Of a stretch of 64,000 nucleotides of DNA, positions 24,701-34,800 are shown piece after piece. Origin of the DNA: Serinus canaria (Eukaryota; Chordata; Aves; Passeriformes; Fringillidae); assembly GCF_022539315.1 (NCBI RefSeq), contig NC_066321.1, positions 6,383,824 through 6,447,823 of the forward strand, given 5' to 3'. Made by a program: the position numbers and the translations under genes. The notes beneath the pieces are model-generated. The model had not been told where the DNA came from. It made no database searches and saw only the letters and a program-made list of their open reading frames with translations. Each line of letters begins with the position of its first letter. The first letter of the stretch is position 1.

Positions 24701-26243
24701 TAAAGGCTTTGCACTGTGCAGGTATCAATCTGAGCAAGGTATTATTTAAGCTAAAATGATTTTTCAGAACATGAAAGATATCTAATTGAAATACTCAGTG
24801 CATAAACCCCCCATGAACTGGACTGCTGAATATCATTTATCCAGAGCTGTACTTTGTTCTCTGCCATCAGATTGCTTCCAGAAACTGGGAATGATCCCTC
24901 AGCCCTTCCTCCAGGGCAGACTGATGCCGGAGGCGCCTCCCTGTGCAAAGGGTATCTGCAGGCCCTGGACGAGAAGGGGACCCCGCTGTGTCTGAGCTGC
25001 CAGCAGCCAACAGCTCAGCCCCCGCCTGGCTGCCCAGCCTGGGACACGCGCTTCTGCTGCCACACCTGCCAGGAGGACTTCTCCATCCGCTCCAGCCAGA
25101 GCTACCTGCGCTCCAAGGTGTTCCAGGTCGAGCACGGCGTGTGCCAGTGCTGCCAGCACAACGCCCAGGAGCTTTTCCTCAGCGTCAGGGATGCCCCCAG
25201 GAGCCAAAGGAAGCAGCTTCTGGAGAGCTCTTGGATGTCTCACCTTCCCCTTGGGCAGGTGATGGTTCTGGGGTTTCAGCAGTAACAGCTGGTCTGAGTA
25301 CAGAGACAGCCAAAAATTTTCTTACAGATTTAAGACAGAAACATAACCTAGCACCAACCACAGAACAAGAAAAAACAAGTCCTTAGAAACAATCAAATTA
25401 ACTAAATCCCACTGTCTTCTAACACCTCTAAAAGGCACAGGCATCAGAGCTCTGATTCTGTAGGGAGGTGCATGTACAGCCAGGGCTGGCTGAAAACATG
25501 CCAACTGCTTAAGAGTTGTTGCTTGTCCAGTGGGAGTAACTAAAAAATGCCAAGGCTGGCTTTCCTTATCTTGATGAAGACTGTAGCTAGCTGCTTCCCA
25601 GAATTTCGTTGTTCCTACAGTAGGATGTCCGTGTAGTTGAGTGTCTCACCCCTGGCCTGTCCTTTGTGTGCTGCAGCTGAATGAGATGATCAGGAGCCCG
25701 GCGGAGGGGCAGTTCTGGCAGGTGGATCACATCCAGCCCGTGTACAGCGGAGGAGGACAGTGCTCCCTGGAGAACCTTCAGACCCTGTGCACAGCCTGCC
25801 ACAGGGAGGTCAGTGTGTGGAGCCAGGAATCCTGGCCCTCTCCCAGGGGAACAGCAGGGGGAAACTGCACTTAGGCTCCTCCTCAGCCCTGCTCCCTCCT
25901 GCTGCAGAACCCCAGTGCTCACAGCCTCTCTCTCCCCTACAGCCAAGGTGGAAAGGCAGCATTAAACTATTACAATGACTGTTTCCTCTGGATTTGGGAA
26001 AATGTTGCTTTAATAAACATTTGCCTTTCATCATGCTGTCTACTGCAAAGACAGACTGGAGTTTAACTGTGGGCTAATGCTTTCTGCTGGACATGTTTCC
26101 AAGTATCAATACTCACTGAACCAACCTGTCTCTCTCTTTTGCAGAGAACTGCAAAACAGGCCAAGGAAAGAAGCCAGCTGAAGAGAAGGTCTTTAGCTAC
26201 AAAGTATGCCTGTGATATCACCAAATTTTTGGTGAAGAAGTAA
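3757..26243 (+). CDS. ZRANB3: ZRANB3, annealing helicase/HNH endonuclease (19 exons, 5' end outside window)
   Basis: ZRANB3 is a nuclear SNF2-family ATPase that reanneals or remodels stalled replication forks and cuts branched DNA. It is recruited by PCNA and K63-linked polyubiquitin. Joining 3757-3775, 6443-6621, 9094-9325, 11060-11145, 13127-13298, 13674-13802, 14644-14763, 15520-15639, 16136-16315, 17108-17260, 17882-18350, 19297-19491, 19967-20049, 21474-21575, 22399-22541, 23900-24031, 24871-25258, 25677-25808 and 26145-26243 keeps one open frame of 1,043 residues to a TAA; all introns are GT-AG. Visible in order: Walker A (DEMGLGKT, split by an intron), DESH box, LLTGTP, helicase C lobe with [14 protein letters not shown] box [11 protein letters not shown] zinc finger, HARP-like substrate-recognition region, HNH nuclease, and a C-terminal APIM (KFLVK). 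Human ZRANB3 has 1,079 residues and about 54 precede the first one seen here, so the N-terminal exons are missing. No frameshift or stop is present. Identification is very secure. Confidence 0.97.
6443..6621 (+). CDS. ZRANB3: ZRANB3 window exon 2, Walker A P-loop
   Basis: Opens with MGLGKTIQA directly after the acceptor cccag and continues with the conserved [15 protein letters not shown] stretch (motif Ia). The donor is gtgagt and the exon ends after two bases of a Gly codon. The in-frame ATG at its first base is only the P-loop Met, not a start. Confidence 0.96.
6684..6721. repeat. Two-copy short tandem duplication
   Basis: The 17-mer ACCCTCTGGGCTATCAG occurs at 6684-6700 and again at 6705-6721, just after ZRANB3 window exon 2, inside the intron. 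Confidence 0.8.
9094..9325 (+). CDS. ZRANB3: ZRANB3 window exon 3, DESH box and LLTGTP
   Basis: Carries the Walker B/DEAH-type box DESH (9203-9214) and motif [12 protein letters not shown]. Acceptor caggg, donor gtattt, ends in phase 0 at RPEE. Confidence 0.96.
11060..11145 (+). CDS. ZRANB3: ZRANB3 window exon 4
   Basis: Encodes [14 protein letters not shown] and the following YAKKYCDAR, part of the SNF2 N lobe. The acceptor is tacag. It ends after AG of an Arg codon at donor gtatta. Confidence 0.95.
13127..13298 (+). CDS. ZRANB3: ZRANB3 window exon 5
   Basis: Encodes [15 protein letters not shown], then the IMIRRLK and [14 protein letters not shown] segments that close the ATPase N lobe. 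Acceptor ttcag, donor gtaaat, ends in phase 0. Confidence 0.96.
13674..13802 (+). CDS. ZRANB3: ZRANB3 window exon 6
   Basis: Forty-three in-frame codons ([11 protein letters not shown] to KETAIAK) form the linker between the two RecA-like lobes. Acceptor attag, donor gtgagt. The sequence is less conserved than its neighbours but aligns with the human protein throughout. Confidence 0.93.
13955..13985. repeat. (GGAATA)n microsatellite
   Basis: About five GGAAT/GGAATA units in the ZRANB3 intron after 13802. Confidence 0.85.
14644..14763 (+). CDS. ZRANB3: ZRANB3 window exon 7, helicase C motif IV
   Basis: Forty codons, [12 protein letters not shown] through [14 protein letters not shown] to VIESK, the start of the helicase C-terminal lobe. 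Acceptor gcag, donor gtaaag, phase 0 at both ends. Confidence 0.96.
14978..14995. repeat. (TTA)n microsatellite
   Basis: Six TTA units in the intron after 14763. Confidence 0.85.
15520..15639 (+). CDS. ZRANB3: ZRANB3 window exon 8, helicase motif V
   Basis: Forty codons including RYIRIDGSV and [10 protein letters not shown]. The donor gtaggg is weaker than its neighbours. Phase 0 at both ends, so skipping exon 7 or exon 8 alone would keep the frame while removing helicase motifs. Confidence 0.96.
16136..16315 (+). CDS. ZRANB3: ZRANB3 window exon 9, helicase motif VI
   Basis: Sixty codons with [11 protein letters not shown] (16205-16237), which holds the arginine finger of SNF2 ATPases. Acceptor cttag, donor gtgcgt, phase 0 at both ends. 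Confidence 0.97.
16811..16865 (-). mobile_element. CR1 LINE fragment, 3' end
   Basis: AATCATAGAATGGTTTAGG, then TTGGAAAGGTCCTTTAAG: the well-known reverse complement of the avian CR1 3' terminus. It is a short 5'-truncated copy in the intron between exons 9 and 10 of ZRANB3. Confidence 0.85.
17108..17260 (+). CDS. ZRANB3: ZRANB3 window exon 10
   Basis: Fifty-one codons: [14 protein letters not shown], then [11 protein letters not shown], ending FTH. It joins the helicase core to the PCNA-binding region. Acceptor tctag, donor gtaaga. Confidence 0.95.
17815..17860 (+). mobile_element. CR1 LINE 3' end next to a ZRANB3 acceptor
   Basis: GAGGTCTTTTCCAACC then AAATGATTCTGTGATTC is a plus-oriented CR1 3' terminus. 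It ends about 20 bases before the splice acceptor at 17881, so it sits in or near the branch-point zone of exon 11. Confidence 0.85.
17882..18350 (+). CDS. ZRANB3: ZRANB3 window exon 11, PIP box and NZF zinc finger
   Basis: Begins FEKDR followed by the PCNA-interacting PIP box QHDIRSFF (17897-17920). A disordered Lys/Glu/Ser-rich linker with little conservation follows. The exon ends with an NZF-type finger (18266-18328): WHCSAC, ten residues, then CEMC. The Thr-Tyr after the second Cys fits the ubiquitin-binding subclass. Acceptor cccag, donor gtgagt, ends in phase 1. A CR1 fragment lies about 20 bases before the acceptor. Confidence 0.96.
19297..19491 (+). CDS. ZRANB3: ZRANB3 window exon 12, Glu/Lys-rich linker
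   Basis: Accepted from its atttag acceptor, gtaaag donor and unbroken frame, since the sequence is low-complexity (rich in Glu, Arg, Gly, Lys) and barely resembles the human linker at this place. If the intron after it were retained, a stop would follow two codons later. Confidence 0.83.
19967..20049 (+). CDS. ZRANB3: ZRANB3 window exon 13, start of substrate-recognition domain
   Basis: Encodes [19 protein letters not shown] and TDRIHLYTK, strongly conserved. This opens the HARP-like substrate-recognition region that binds forked DNA. Acceptor tctag, donor gtaaac. Confidence 0.95.
21474..21575 (+). CDS. ZRANB3: ZRANB3 window exon 14
   Basis: Thirty-four codons with [16 protein letters not shown], the middle of the substrate-recognition domain. 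Acceptor tctag, donor gtaaga, phase 0 at both ends. Confidence 0.95.
22399..22541 (+). CDS. ZRANB3: ZRANB3 window exon 15
   Basis: Encodes [18 protein letters not shown] and KSGQIFCSP, the end of the conserved substrate-recognition block, then a variable Ser/Gly stretch. Ends after AG of an Arg codon at donor gtatgt. Confidence 0.95.
23900..24031 (+). CDS. ZRANB3: ZRANB3 window exon 16
   Basis: Reads [12 protein letters not shown] and [10 protein letters not shown], matching the human segment. I place the donor at gtaggt after 24031: the split Lys codon AA|A then joins the next exon to give STKLLPETG, paralleling the human TKKLLEDG. Another gt at 24006 would break the frame. Confidence 0.88.
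24871..25258 (+). CDS. ZRANB3: ZRANB3 window exon 17, start of HNH domain
   Basis: Starts with a variable Pro/Gly segment, then [12 protein letters not shown] Cys-rich zinc-binding stretch follows ([23 protein letters not shown]). The part from FQVEHGVCQ onward opens the HNH nuclease fold, with [12 protein letters not shown]. The exon is clearly GC-richer than the introns around it. Acceptor atcag, donor gtgatg. Confidence 0.93.
25677..25808 (+). CDS. ZRANB3: ZRANB3 window exon 18, HNH catalytic core
   Basis: Forty-four codons holding the HNH triad: His in QVDHI (25728-25730), Asn in ENLQTLC (25773-25775) and His in the last CHRE (25800-25802). All catalytic positions I expect are present. 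Acceptor tgcag, donor gtcagt. Confidence 0.96.
26145..26243 (+). CDS. ZRANB3: ZRANB3 last coding exon with APIM
   Basis: Thirty-two codons plus [20 protein letters not shown] is followed by [14 protein letters not shown] (26223-26237) fits the AlkB homologue 2 PCNA-interacting motif, the second PCNA contact known in human ZRANB3. Confidence 0.96.
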   Translation, partial: RTAKQAKERSQLKRRSLATKYACDITKFLVKK

Positions 26244-26632
26244 AATGCACTGTACATTCAGGTACATTGGAACAATGAAACCAATATAGTTAATGTTTTC
26301 CTCTTGCACTGATTTTACAGAAATTGCTGATATCATGCTGTTGGTAGAGAGAAGAAAATAAGGAATTAAACCAAAGAAATTATCTGTAACATCCATCTGA
26401 TCATCATGTTTTTTAATGGCCCTGGTTTAAAGCTAAATTTCTGTGTAGAACTTTAATGCCATTTTGAAGCATTATGGTTTCCTCTTGCAGGGTAGTTAGG
26501 GCTGCAAGAATTTAAGGAAGTTCTGTTGAACCTGCTGGTGGTATTACAGGGTTCAATTGTATTGGGAACTTCATAGACCTAGAAGATGTCTTAGTTTTAA
26601 TTCTTTTTGTTACTCACATACCAAAACCACAG

Positions 26633-26638
26633 AATAAA
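26633..26638 (+). other. ZRANB3: Candidate poly(A) signal of ZRANB3
   Basis: AATAAA about 390 bases after the stop. A second AATAAA at 26950-26955 could serve a longer 3' UTR. Which one is used cannot be told from sequence. Confidence 0.5.
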
Positions 26639-26955
26639 ATGCAGTGATTATGACAAAAACTAGCACAAATGATTTGTTTCCTCTAGCGCTGCTCACCCAC
26701 AGAAGGCTAACTCCTGGCATGGGCCTGACTTAAAGGATTTTGGCATTTAGAATTGATGTCAGTTGAATTCTGGTTTTATTTAAACCAGCTTGTATTGAAA
26801 TGTTACTCAGGATAGGAAACATTAAATATTAGCAATTATCTCATCAAAGGTCGTTTCTGGGAAATGCTACAGTCAAATTCTCCTTAATGAGATTGCAGAG
26901 ATACTGGTAATTTTGGACTGCTTACCTGGCTTGCTTTACAGTTACTTTAAATAAA

Positions 26956-27814
26956 TACAGTTATTTCTCCTGATGATTTTTTTTAATGCTCTGTCTCTCC
27001 TCCCTCCGGATGCTGAGCTGTAAGCTCATAAAGCAGAGCTGTGCACAACACAGTGCAGGCCTGAAATTTCAACTACAGCAACCTAAAATAAGCTGAATTA
27101 TCCTTCTGAGAAAAATCTTTGAAATTGTAACTCTTGAACAGAGACAAAGACTGTTTAAGACAAGGCAGTTGCATGAGTGCACTATTTCCTACAGTCAGAC
27201 TAACAGGCCTTTAGCTGTGTTGATGATGTTTGTGGTGTCTGAGTATGATAAAGGAATCACCTCTTCAGCACTTTCAATGTCCAGGCAGGAATAGCCTGAT
27301 AGCCAAGGAGAGAGTCTTTCAAGTTTCTGCAGCCTTTACAAAAGGCCACACTGCAGTCTAATATTTCATGAGAGAGGAGGAAACCAGAAGTATTGGGGAA
27401 AAAGCTGAACCTAAATTTTACTTACCAGTAAATCAGGAATTGTTTGGTGTAATTAATTTTAAAGAAGCCACACAGTTAAAGAGCAGACACAGGTCTTTAT
27501 CATACTTACCCTGATGTCTGAAGAAACACACAAACAGCCTGGAAAACAAGGTCTGTGACAAGATTTTACCTTGTTAACTCTTCTTCATCCTGAAAAAATT
27601 TATTTCTACTTCATAGAACTTTATGTGAGGAAAAAAGACTCTGATCCCTGTTCCCTCAAATAAGTTTTAGGGTAACTAACACCTGGGATCCTGCTACTAC
27701 CAGCAGAACTCAACTCTCTGTACTCAGTGTAGTCACAATGTCCTTCCTGAATCAGAGCATGCAAGGAGGGCACGGAAAAGCATGGGAATACCGAGAGCCA
27801 ACAGTACGTTCATA
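26956..27814. other. ZRANB3-RAB3GAP1 intergenic tail-to-tail region
   Basis: Sequence between the outer candidate poly(A) sites of the two convergent genes. I see no ORF, RNA gene or clear repeat. TTTATT at 27599-27604 is a second possible minus-strand poly(A) signal, so the 3' UTRs may come close to each other. Confidence 0.5.
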
Positions 27815-27820
27815 TTTATT
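27815..27820 (-). other. RAB3GAP1: Candidate poly(A) signal of RAB3GAP1
   Basis: TTTATT on the plus strand reads AATAAA on the minus strand, about 830 bases past the RAB3GAP1 stop. This gives an estimated 3' UTR of 28646 down to about 27800. Confidence 0.5.
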
Positions 27821-28646
27821 GAGTAATGTCCACAATACTGTAGCTGTTTGTACATTTGTAAAGTAATGCTGATCTGCTGATTCTCATTCAAACAGATGAA
27901 GGTCACTGTACAGCAACATTGGCACAGGTGGGGTGAGGGGCCAGAGGTGACAGAGCTGTCCCCCCCTCTCCCATTGATGACAGGGAGTGCAGACAAATAC
28001 CTGGGGAAACACCAGTGAGTTGCTCACAGTGAAACACCTCCGGGGTGTCATTTACATCCAGCTTTGGCCCTTGCACCAAGGGAAGGATAGAAAGTATCCC
28101 AACTCCTCAGTGATCCACTGCAGGCTGTCAGTAAGACTCACTGTCCACTTAGTTCTGTCTAGAAGTGACGAGATCTGGACAACCAGGAGAGTTTAGCACA
28201 AACTAGAGTATGAACTGTACACTTTAAATAAAAATAAGGATATTTCAGAAACACTTGAAATAGTGATTAACCAAAAAATACTGGGCTCTGTGATTATGAT
28301 TAGTAATAAATATAAATTACTTAATGTTTTTATATATATCAATTTAAGTAGACTAATGTCACTTGATAAAGTCTGATCCTGAAGAGTAAAGCAGCACATT
28401 CTGCATGAATTTCAACATGAATATTTGCACACAGCCCATTCAGGTCCGTAATTAAGCTAATGCAAGGAAAGGAAATATGCTCCCTTTGGACAGAGAGTTT
28501 GAAACCACTCCTGAAGCCATTCCACACCTTGGAGATGAGTTGCTCCAGCCACTTGTCGGACGGCCAGTCCAAGTCCTTGGGAAGCAGCGCTCTGGCTGCA
28601 GCGCACGCCAGTCCCTCTCTAGCAGCGAGTCCCGGCCCAGGCCGTG

Positions 28647-28883
28647 TCAGAAGAAGGTGGTGTCCGCAGAGAAGGCCCCCGCCAGCCGGAAATCCTCGCG
28701 GGTCAGCACGCTGTACATGCGCTGCGGTAGCGCCTTGGAGTAGGGGGCGGGCCGGGGCACCGAGGTGCGCAGGATCACCTCCCGGCCCGTGGGCGGGGGG
28801 AACTCCGACTGCACCCCCTGCCTGCGCTCCTCCTGCGAGCCCGAGCGCCGCAGCTCCTCCTCCAGCGGTGGCACGGCGGGGAC
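28647..28883 (-). CDS. RAB3GAP1: RAB3GAP1 last coding exon
   Basis: Seventy-eight codons and TGA: PPLEEELRRSGSQEERRQG, PTGREVILRTSVPRPAPYSK, ALPQRMYSVLTREDFRLAG, ending TTFF. It is much richer in G and C than the surrounding introns, giving long antisense ORFs that are shadows. Confidence 0.97.
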   Translation of the reverse strand, partial: VPAVPPLEEELRRSGSQEERRQGVQSEFPPPTGREVILRTSVPRPAPYSKALPQRMYSVLTREDFRLAGAFSADTTFF

Positions 28884-31800
28884 CTGCGACAGAGCACAGG
28901 GACAGGGCAGGCTGCTGCCTCACACTGGGATTCAGAAAGCTGCTCTCAGAGGAAGATTAGAAATAGGGAACACAGCTAGAGGCTTTATGTGTACACAGCA
29001 ATGCACTAATGGGATGCTAGGAAATAAAGCGAACATAACCAGATGGAAGAACCCTCGTGTGGATGGTGAAGCTCTGCCCAGCTGAAGTTCTGATGTGGCA
29101 GTGTGAAGCAAGGGTTGTGACTGGAGGAAATGGCCCCTCCTCAGACAGGGCGCTGTCCTCAGCTCCCTGCAGCTACAGGAGGCCAAGGCAGCCTCCACTT
29201 CAAAGTCATCAGTGCTACTACTGCAGTCCTGACAGTCACCTGCCTTTCGGACTCCAACACTACTGCAGGATGGGCTTTTCATGGCCAGAGAGCCTTGCTG
29301 AAATCCCTCTGCTGCACAATCTCAACGGCTGTTCATTGTCTGAGAACCAGGCGGCACCAACACTGACACCTGGATACTGGAAGAAGAGCTGGCATGCCAA
29401 ATCAACATTCCCTAATTACATATTCCTATGGATGCACTCCCATCAACACCCTAATAGGGTCCTTCCTAATTAAAGCATGTACAACTCCACACTGGCACCA
29501 TCCCTGAGGTGTGGCAGAAGCCACTGGCTGCCCCTTGTGGTCCCTTGCTGCTGCCCCTCTGCTCCCAGCCCTCTCCCAGGAGCAGGGGGGCCAGCCCTGC
29601 TTGGCTCTGCAGGCTGTGCCACAGAACCCACCAGGGACTCGTGCCAGTGTTCCCACAAGAACAGCTCGAGGAAACCAACAGAGAGGATCTTCCCTGTGCT
29701 ACACTTCACACTGTTACCCTGCTTCTTTCCCAAATATCTATGTCCAGAAAGTTCCACAGCTTCAGGAAGCACTAGTGGTTGGGAATGCAGCATCCAGCTA
29801 ATTGTTCACCACCACCTCCCCCCACAACATCAACAAACAAACAGTGGTGGCAACAAAGAATATAAAGGCATGGCCACACATTTCAGCATCAGAAAACACC
29901 AATACTCACTTGAATAAAGGTTTTTTGTTTCGTTTGGTTTTTTTGAGAGGGTTTTTTAAGGGTTGTTTTTTTTTTTTAACATTTCTCTCTCTTTTCACTA
30001 TGCATTATTAGGCTCTAAAATAAAGTGTGAATGCAGAAAAACCATTCTGGAAACACAAAGTTACTTTTATGCTCAACATGTGAACACCAGTATGAACGAA
30101 ATCTGGCTGCTGCACTATATCCACCAGAAGGGTTCAGCTCTATGCAGAGAAGATGAGAGGGAAAGGAGGGACAAAGTTGGTTACCTCATCAGAAGATTCA
30201 GTCAGCTTGGAAAGGGATGAGAAAAGAACCAGTGATGAAAGACAGAAACAAAGGCAAGTCAGAGGTGACTTACAAGAGGTTAGGAGGAGACTGTAGGTTT
30301 AAGAGACATCATGCACTCCAAGAACATGCACTGGCTATCAGAATTTTCCTGAGAAAACTCAAGAACAGAACACATTATACACAGCTCAGAGAGGAGTCCA
30401 GGTTCAAAAGGTAATGAACAAGGAACTCATTTCACTTCTATTTACCAAACAGCTCTCTACTGAAATAACTCGTGGCAGGTTAAACACAAAGTGGGGTTTG
30501 TAGCAAGTTGGTTCCTGTCCCACTAAGAAACCTTAATTAACACTGACCAGCTACTAGTGGGAAATACCTGTAATCCTGCTTTAGTTAGTGACGTTTCAGA
30601 ACAAAGCCCTAGAAATTTGTGCACATGTACTCAGTCAGATTTGAAACCCCACTGCCTCTTAAAAGAGGCAAGTACACATGTGTGCATCACTTACAGGGCA
30701 CAGTCTTGAGCTTTAAAGGGTAAGGGTGGCTGGTTAGCAGGTTCAGGTTTGCAAACACAATTTTCCTAGAGACTGGAAGAATAAAAGAAGTGTCCTGATT
30801 TTCATTCCTCAGATTAACCATGGTCTGTTTTCAGAATGGTCCTTTTTATGCCAAGTTGCAAAATACAGATAATTACAAAAGCATCGATCCCTTCAAAGTG
30901 TGTAACACCCAATCACAACATTTTTACAGCAATTATTTCCAAATGGGATTTCATGCTGGTACCTTGTTATTACCACTGCAGTTAAATTTGAGTTAGAAAA
31001 TCTGATGCTATAAACAGGTGTAATTCTAATAGAAACTGAAGGCTGACTGCAGTCCATGAGGTTTGGAAATCAGTACTTTCAAACTAATTATTCCAAAGAC
31101 TGCTTAAGAGGCAACATTTATATCAATATCAGCAAGGGAAGGGTCTCCAGAAAACAGATGCAACACTGGCAATAGGTCAACTGAATGCAGAAACTGAAAA
31201 AGAACTGAAACTTCCTACGCATGCTCGTTTCCACAGAAAAAATCTCAACTTTTCCAAGCATAAGCCTCAGTTTAAGAAGTTACTCCTTCCAAAATATGGA
31301 TTATTATGACCTTTTTCTCTACATTCCTCTGTGAAACAGTTAACACTTGACCTTGCTGTGATAAAGCAGAAATTTGTCTTGCTTTAATAGCATTACTGAT
31401 GATACTATTTGCAGTAAATAAAGCATTACTGACACCTCTATCTACCCAGCTGGCTTCAACTATTGAACATCCTAGCTCACTCACTCTTCTTTGGTCTTGC
31501 AAGGTTCTGTTACTGCCAAAATCATGTTGAACATCACAGAAAACACCTCAAGCACATATATGACAGTACATGCAGATATGCAGACAAAACACACTGGCAC
31601 CATATGGTAACTCATTGGCCCATTCTGGTTAAATCAGGAGTGTCTGCAGCACAACCCAGAGCTCTCTCTTACCCTCTGAGCATTCACAAACAGCTTGTGA
31701 ATGATGCTGCCAGCAGGTCCTCTTCCTGCACCAACAACTGACACTTCTGGCTGCTCCAGGAGACTGTTTACAAATCTGATGGAACAAATGATTGAAAAGG

Positions 31801-34800
31801 AAAAAGGAATGGTTAATCCTCGGCCAGATCCAGTGTGCTGACTTAAACAAGCTGTTTCCTGTGCCAAGGACTTCACCAAACATCATTTGCTCAGAGTGAG
31901 AACTGGCAGATTCTTTTGCTTTTCTATTCTGAAAGTTTAACGAAAAAATTCCCTCAGTTACCTAAGAATGAAGCCCAGGCTCCTAAAGCTGATGTATAAA
32001 ATCAAAAGGAAAGCTTCCATGGTGCTGGCCATGCAGAAGTATTCACAATGTGACAATTTTCTTTAGCACACAGACATTGCTTTGGTCAGACACCACATCT
32101 GAACTCCCAACATATATGGACAAATGTCATCTCTCCCTCCCAGCACAGCAGCAAGAAGTTAACTTGGGTTTTATAACATATTAGTCATCTTGAGCAGCAA
32201 GTAAATAACCTGACAGCAGGTAGTGATGCAAGGGAACATTCCTTGTCACTTTCCATTCAGAGCTCTCTGTGATGTTTCACATCAGCGAGGAGACAAGAAT
32301 AAGAAAACAATTGTGGAAGGGGCTATTTCAATCCATAATATTTATAAAAAATACTAAATTTCTAGTCCTAATTTTAGGTAAGGTAACAGAGTTCATCAAA
32401 TATATCTTTTATATACACCAAAAAAAAGTCCCCAGTACTGTCAGGATAAAACCAAATTCTATTAAAAAAAACCTGGATCAAATGTCTCCAAAGAGATGCT
32501 TAATTGGAGGAGCACTGAGGGTACCCACACACATCACCTCTAGACAGTCTAGTGACAAGGATACCCAAATATGATTCCTAAGTATTTTATTGTCACCATT
32601 GTCCTAAGTATAAACAAGGGCATCGGAGGAAAAACAAAACAATACAGTGAAAAATAAGAATTCAAAAAAAAAACCAAAAAAAACCACCAAAAACTACAAG
32701 TCACCTTTGTAGATCTCCTTTCTCCTCTTCATTTTCACATTTCTCTACCCCAAATTTTGCTTTGAGAGACCTTGCCCTGGCAATGATGGCTTCCACACTC
32801 ATAATCTGAGCGATGATTTCCTGCAAGAGTTTAATAAAAGGGAAAATAAAAAAGATGTTCTTTTAACATTGCCAAGAGCAGTGCAAAAGTCAATCAGGTT
32901 TTCAGCCCCAGCCACTACAAAAGCCTTACTTCCAACTTCTTGTCCTCTGGACTGGGAAACCGTAGCACTTTGCTGGAATGGGATATTATCTGCTTAATAA
33001 TCTTCTTAACTGAGGATATATCTTCTACTGCTTCTATTATTAAGAAAGAAACAAAGTAGTAATTATTGACTGCATCACTGTTCCCCCTTAAATATCTTAA
33101 TAATTTATTAAACATTATTTACCTTCCTCCTTTACCTTGAGTACAGCTGCATGGATGATGCAAGGCAGGAGATGCCTTGCAAGGTCAGCTGGTTTCTGAA
33201 CTGCAAGGTAATGAAGTACCTGCAACATTAGAAAATTTAATGTTTTAGTGATCAAAACTACTTCCCAAAGATAAGGTTACCTTGGAAAGATGACATCACA
33301 AGAATGGAACACCACTGTACGACTTAAGAGGCAGTTTTACATGAATCTTCCCAACAGGTTGGAATGAAACTAAAAATAACTGCATTAGGAAACTACAATG
33401 TTCCTAACACATATGCAGGTTATTTACTAATAATTCAAAGAAATACCTAAGTAACATTGCATACTTTTAGGTACTTCAAACACCCTCCTGTACAGCAGCA
33501 GGAATTTCCAATCAACCCTAAGCCATGCACTAAACAGTCCAGTAACTCCAAGGATACAGTGCAAGGGCCTGTCAGTGTTTAAATGCTTCAGGGGGAGGAA
33601 GGGAGGGATGCACGGAGCATCATAGCCCAGACTGGCACCAGCCCCAGAGCTTTCACCTTCTCAGCCTCCCTGGTGTCATCAAAAAGCCTCTTCTGCCTCC
33701 GTGCTGGGACTGGCTTTGCTGTCTCCCAGGCCTCCACCCACATGTTGCTGGGAATCTTCATCCGGGCACTCAGCTCGCCCCTAATGACTTTATTCCCCTT
33801 CTCATCAATCACTTCCTCCTCGATGTAGTCCCGAGGTGAGTACCACCTCACAAAATCCTCCAGACAACAGCCAGGATTAGCTGCCTGCAGGGAGTAGAGG
33901 ACAGAAAATTTGTTCCTGAAAAATCCTATAAACACATGACAGCATAGGTAGGAGGGCAATATGGTTTAGTGGGTAGAACACAGAATAAGAGACAAAACTA
34001 AGGAAATTCTTTTGTCCACAGCCAACAAATTGTACAGTAGGACAGAAGGAATAAAGCATAAACCAAGACAATGGAAGGGGTAAAACCCACATCAGCAGCA
34101 ACAATAAAAAAAAATCACCTTCTCATCACCTACTATATGTACATTCATCACATTTATCAGTTATTTCAGGCAAGCTCAAAATTATACTGTTAAGATTCTA
34201 CCTGGCACCTGCCACAGGCAATAAATAGGAATTTTCACTAAGCTTATCCCATTAAAGACTGAAAGAATGAGTGGGCTGCCTAAGTATGCTTTCAACACTG
34301 ACTTTCCATCTTTTAACACTCGAATGAAAAAAATTCACCATTTCTTCTTTTAAAAAGGAACTTTAAAGAAGTTCCTTTTTAAAAAGCCTTCATTTTTCAT
34401 AGATGCAATATGACCAGAGCTAACTACATCTATAGGTCCAGAACATAAAAGGAATCCAAATTTTCTATTTGATGTACCTATAAAGAGTGTACTTGTGCTT
34501 CCAATTATAGTTCTCTATTTTTACTTTAAGATTTTAGATTACTTGCATCATATAAATAAAATTTGTACCTATATTTAATATGCCATGAGTCCCTATTAAT
34601 AAAGTGATCACTGTTATATTATAAATACTCTAACTGTACAGCACATTATATCCTTTTACCATAAACACTGCAATAATTAAAAAGATATATATGGCTGTTT
34701 CATTACAAAATCTCCAATCTTTTTAGTGTTGAGCTCCTGTGATGACAGCAGTGGATGTGCTCTTAGCTCCCTCTGCAGAGCTCAGATAGGAAATGAAACC

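Larger units (their letters stand above)
3776..26144 (+). other. ZRANB3 introns
   Basis: Eighteen introns from about 0.3 to 2.7 kb. The largest are 3776-6442, 6622-9093, 9326-11059 and 11146-13126. They hold AT-rich unique sequence, short CR1 ends (see separate entries), short tandem repeats at 6684-6721, 13955-13985 and 14978-14995, and no further gene that I can support. Confidence 0.7.

Noticed and set aside
28460..28960. Long plus-strand ORFs opposite the RAB3GAP1 last exon
   Set aside because: Shadows of a GC-rich coding exon on the other strand; no recognisable protein.
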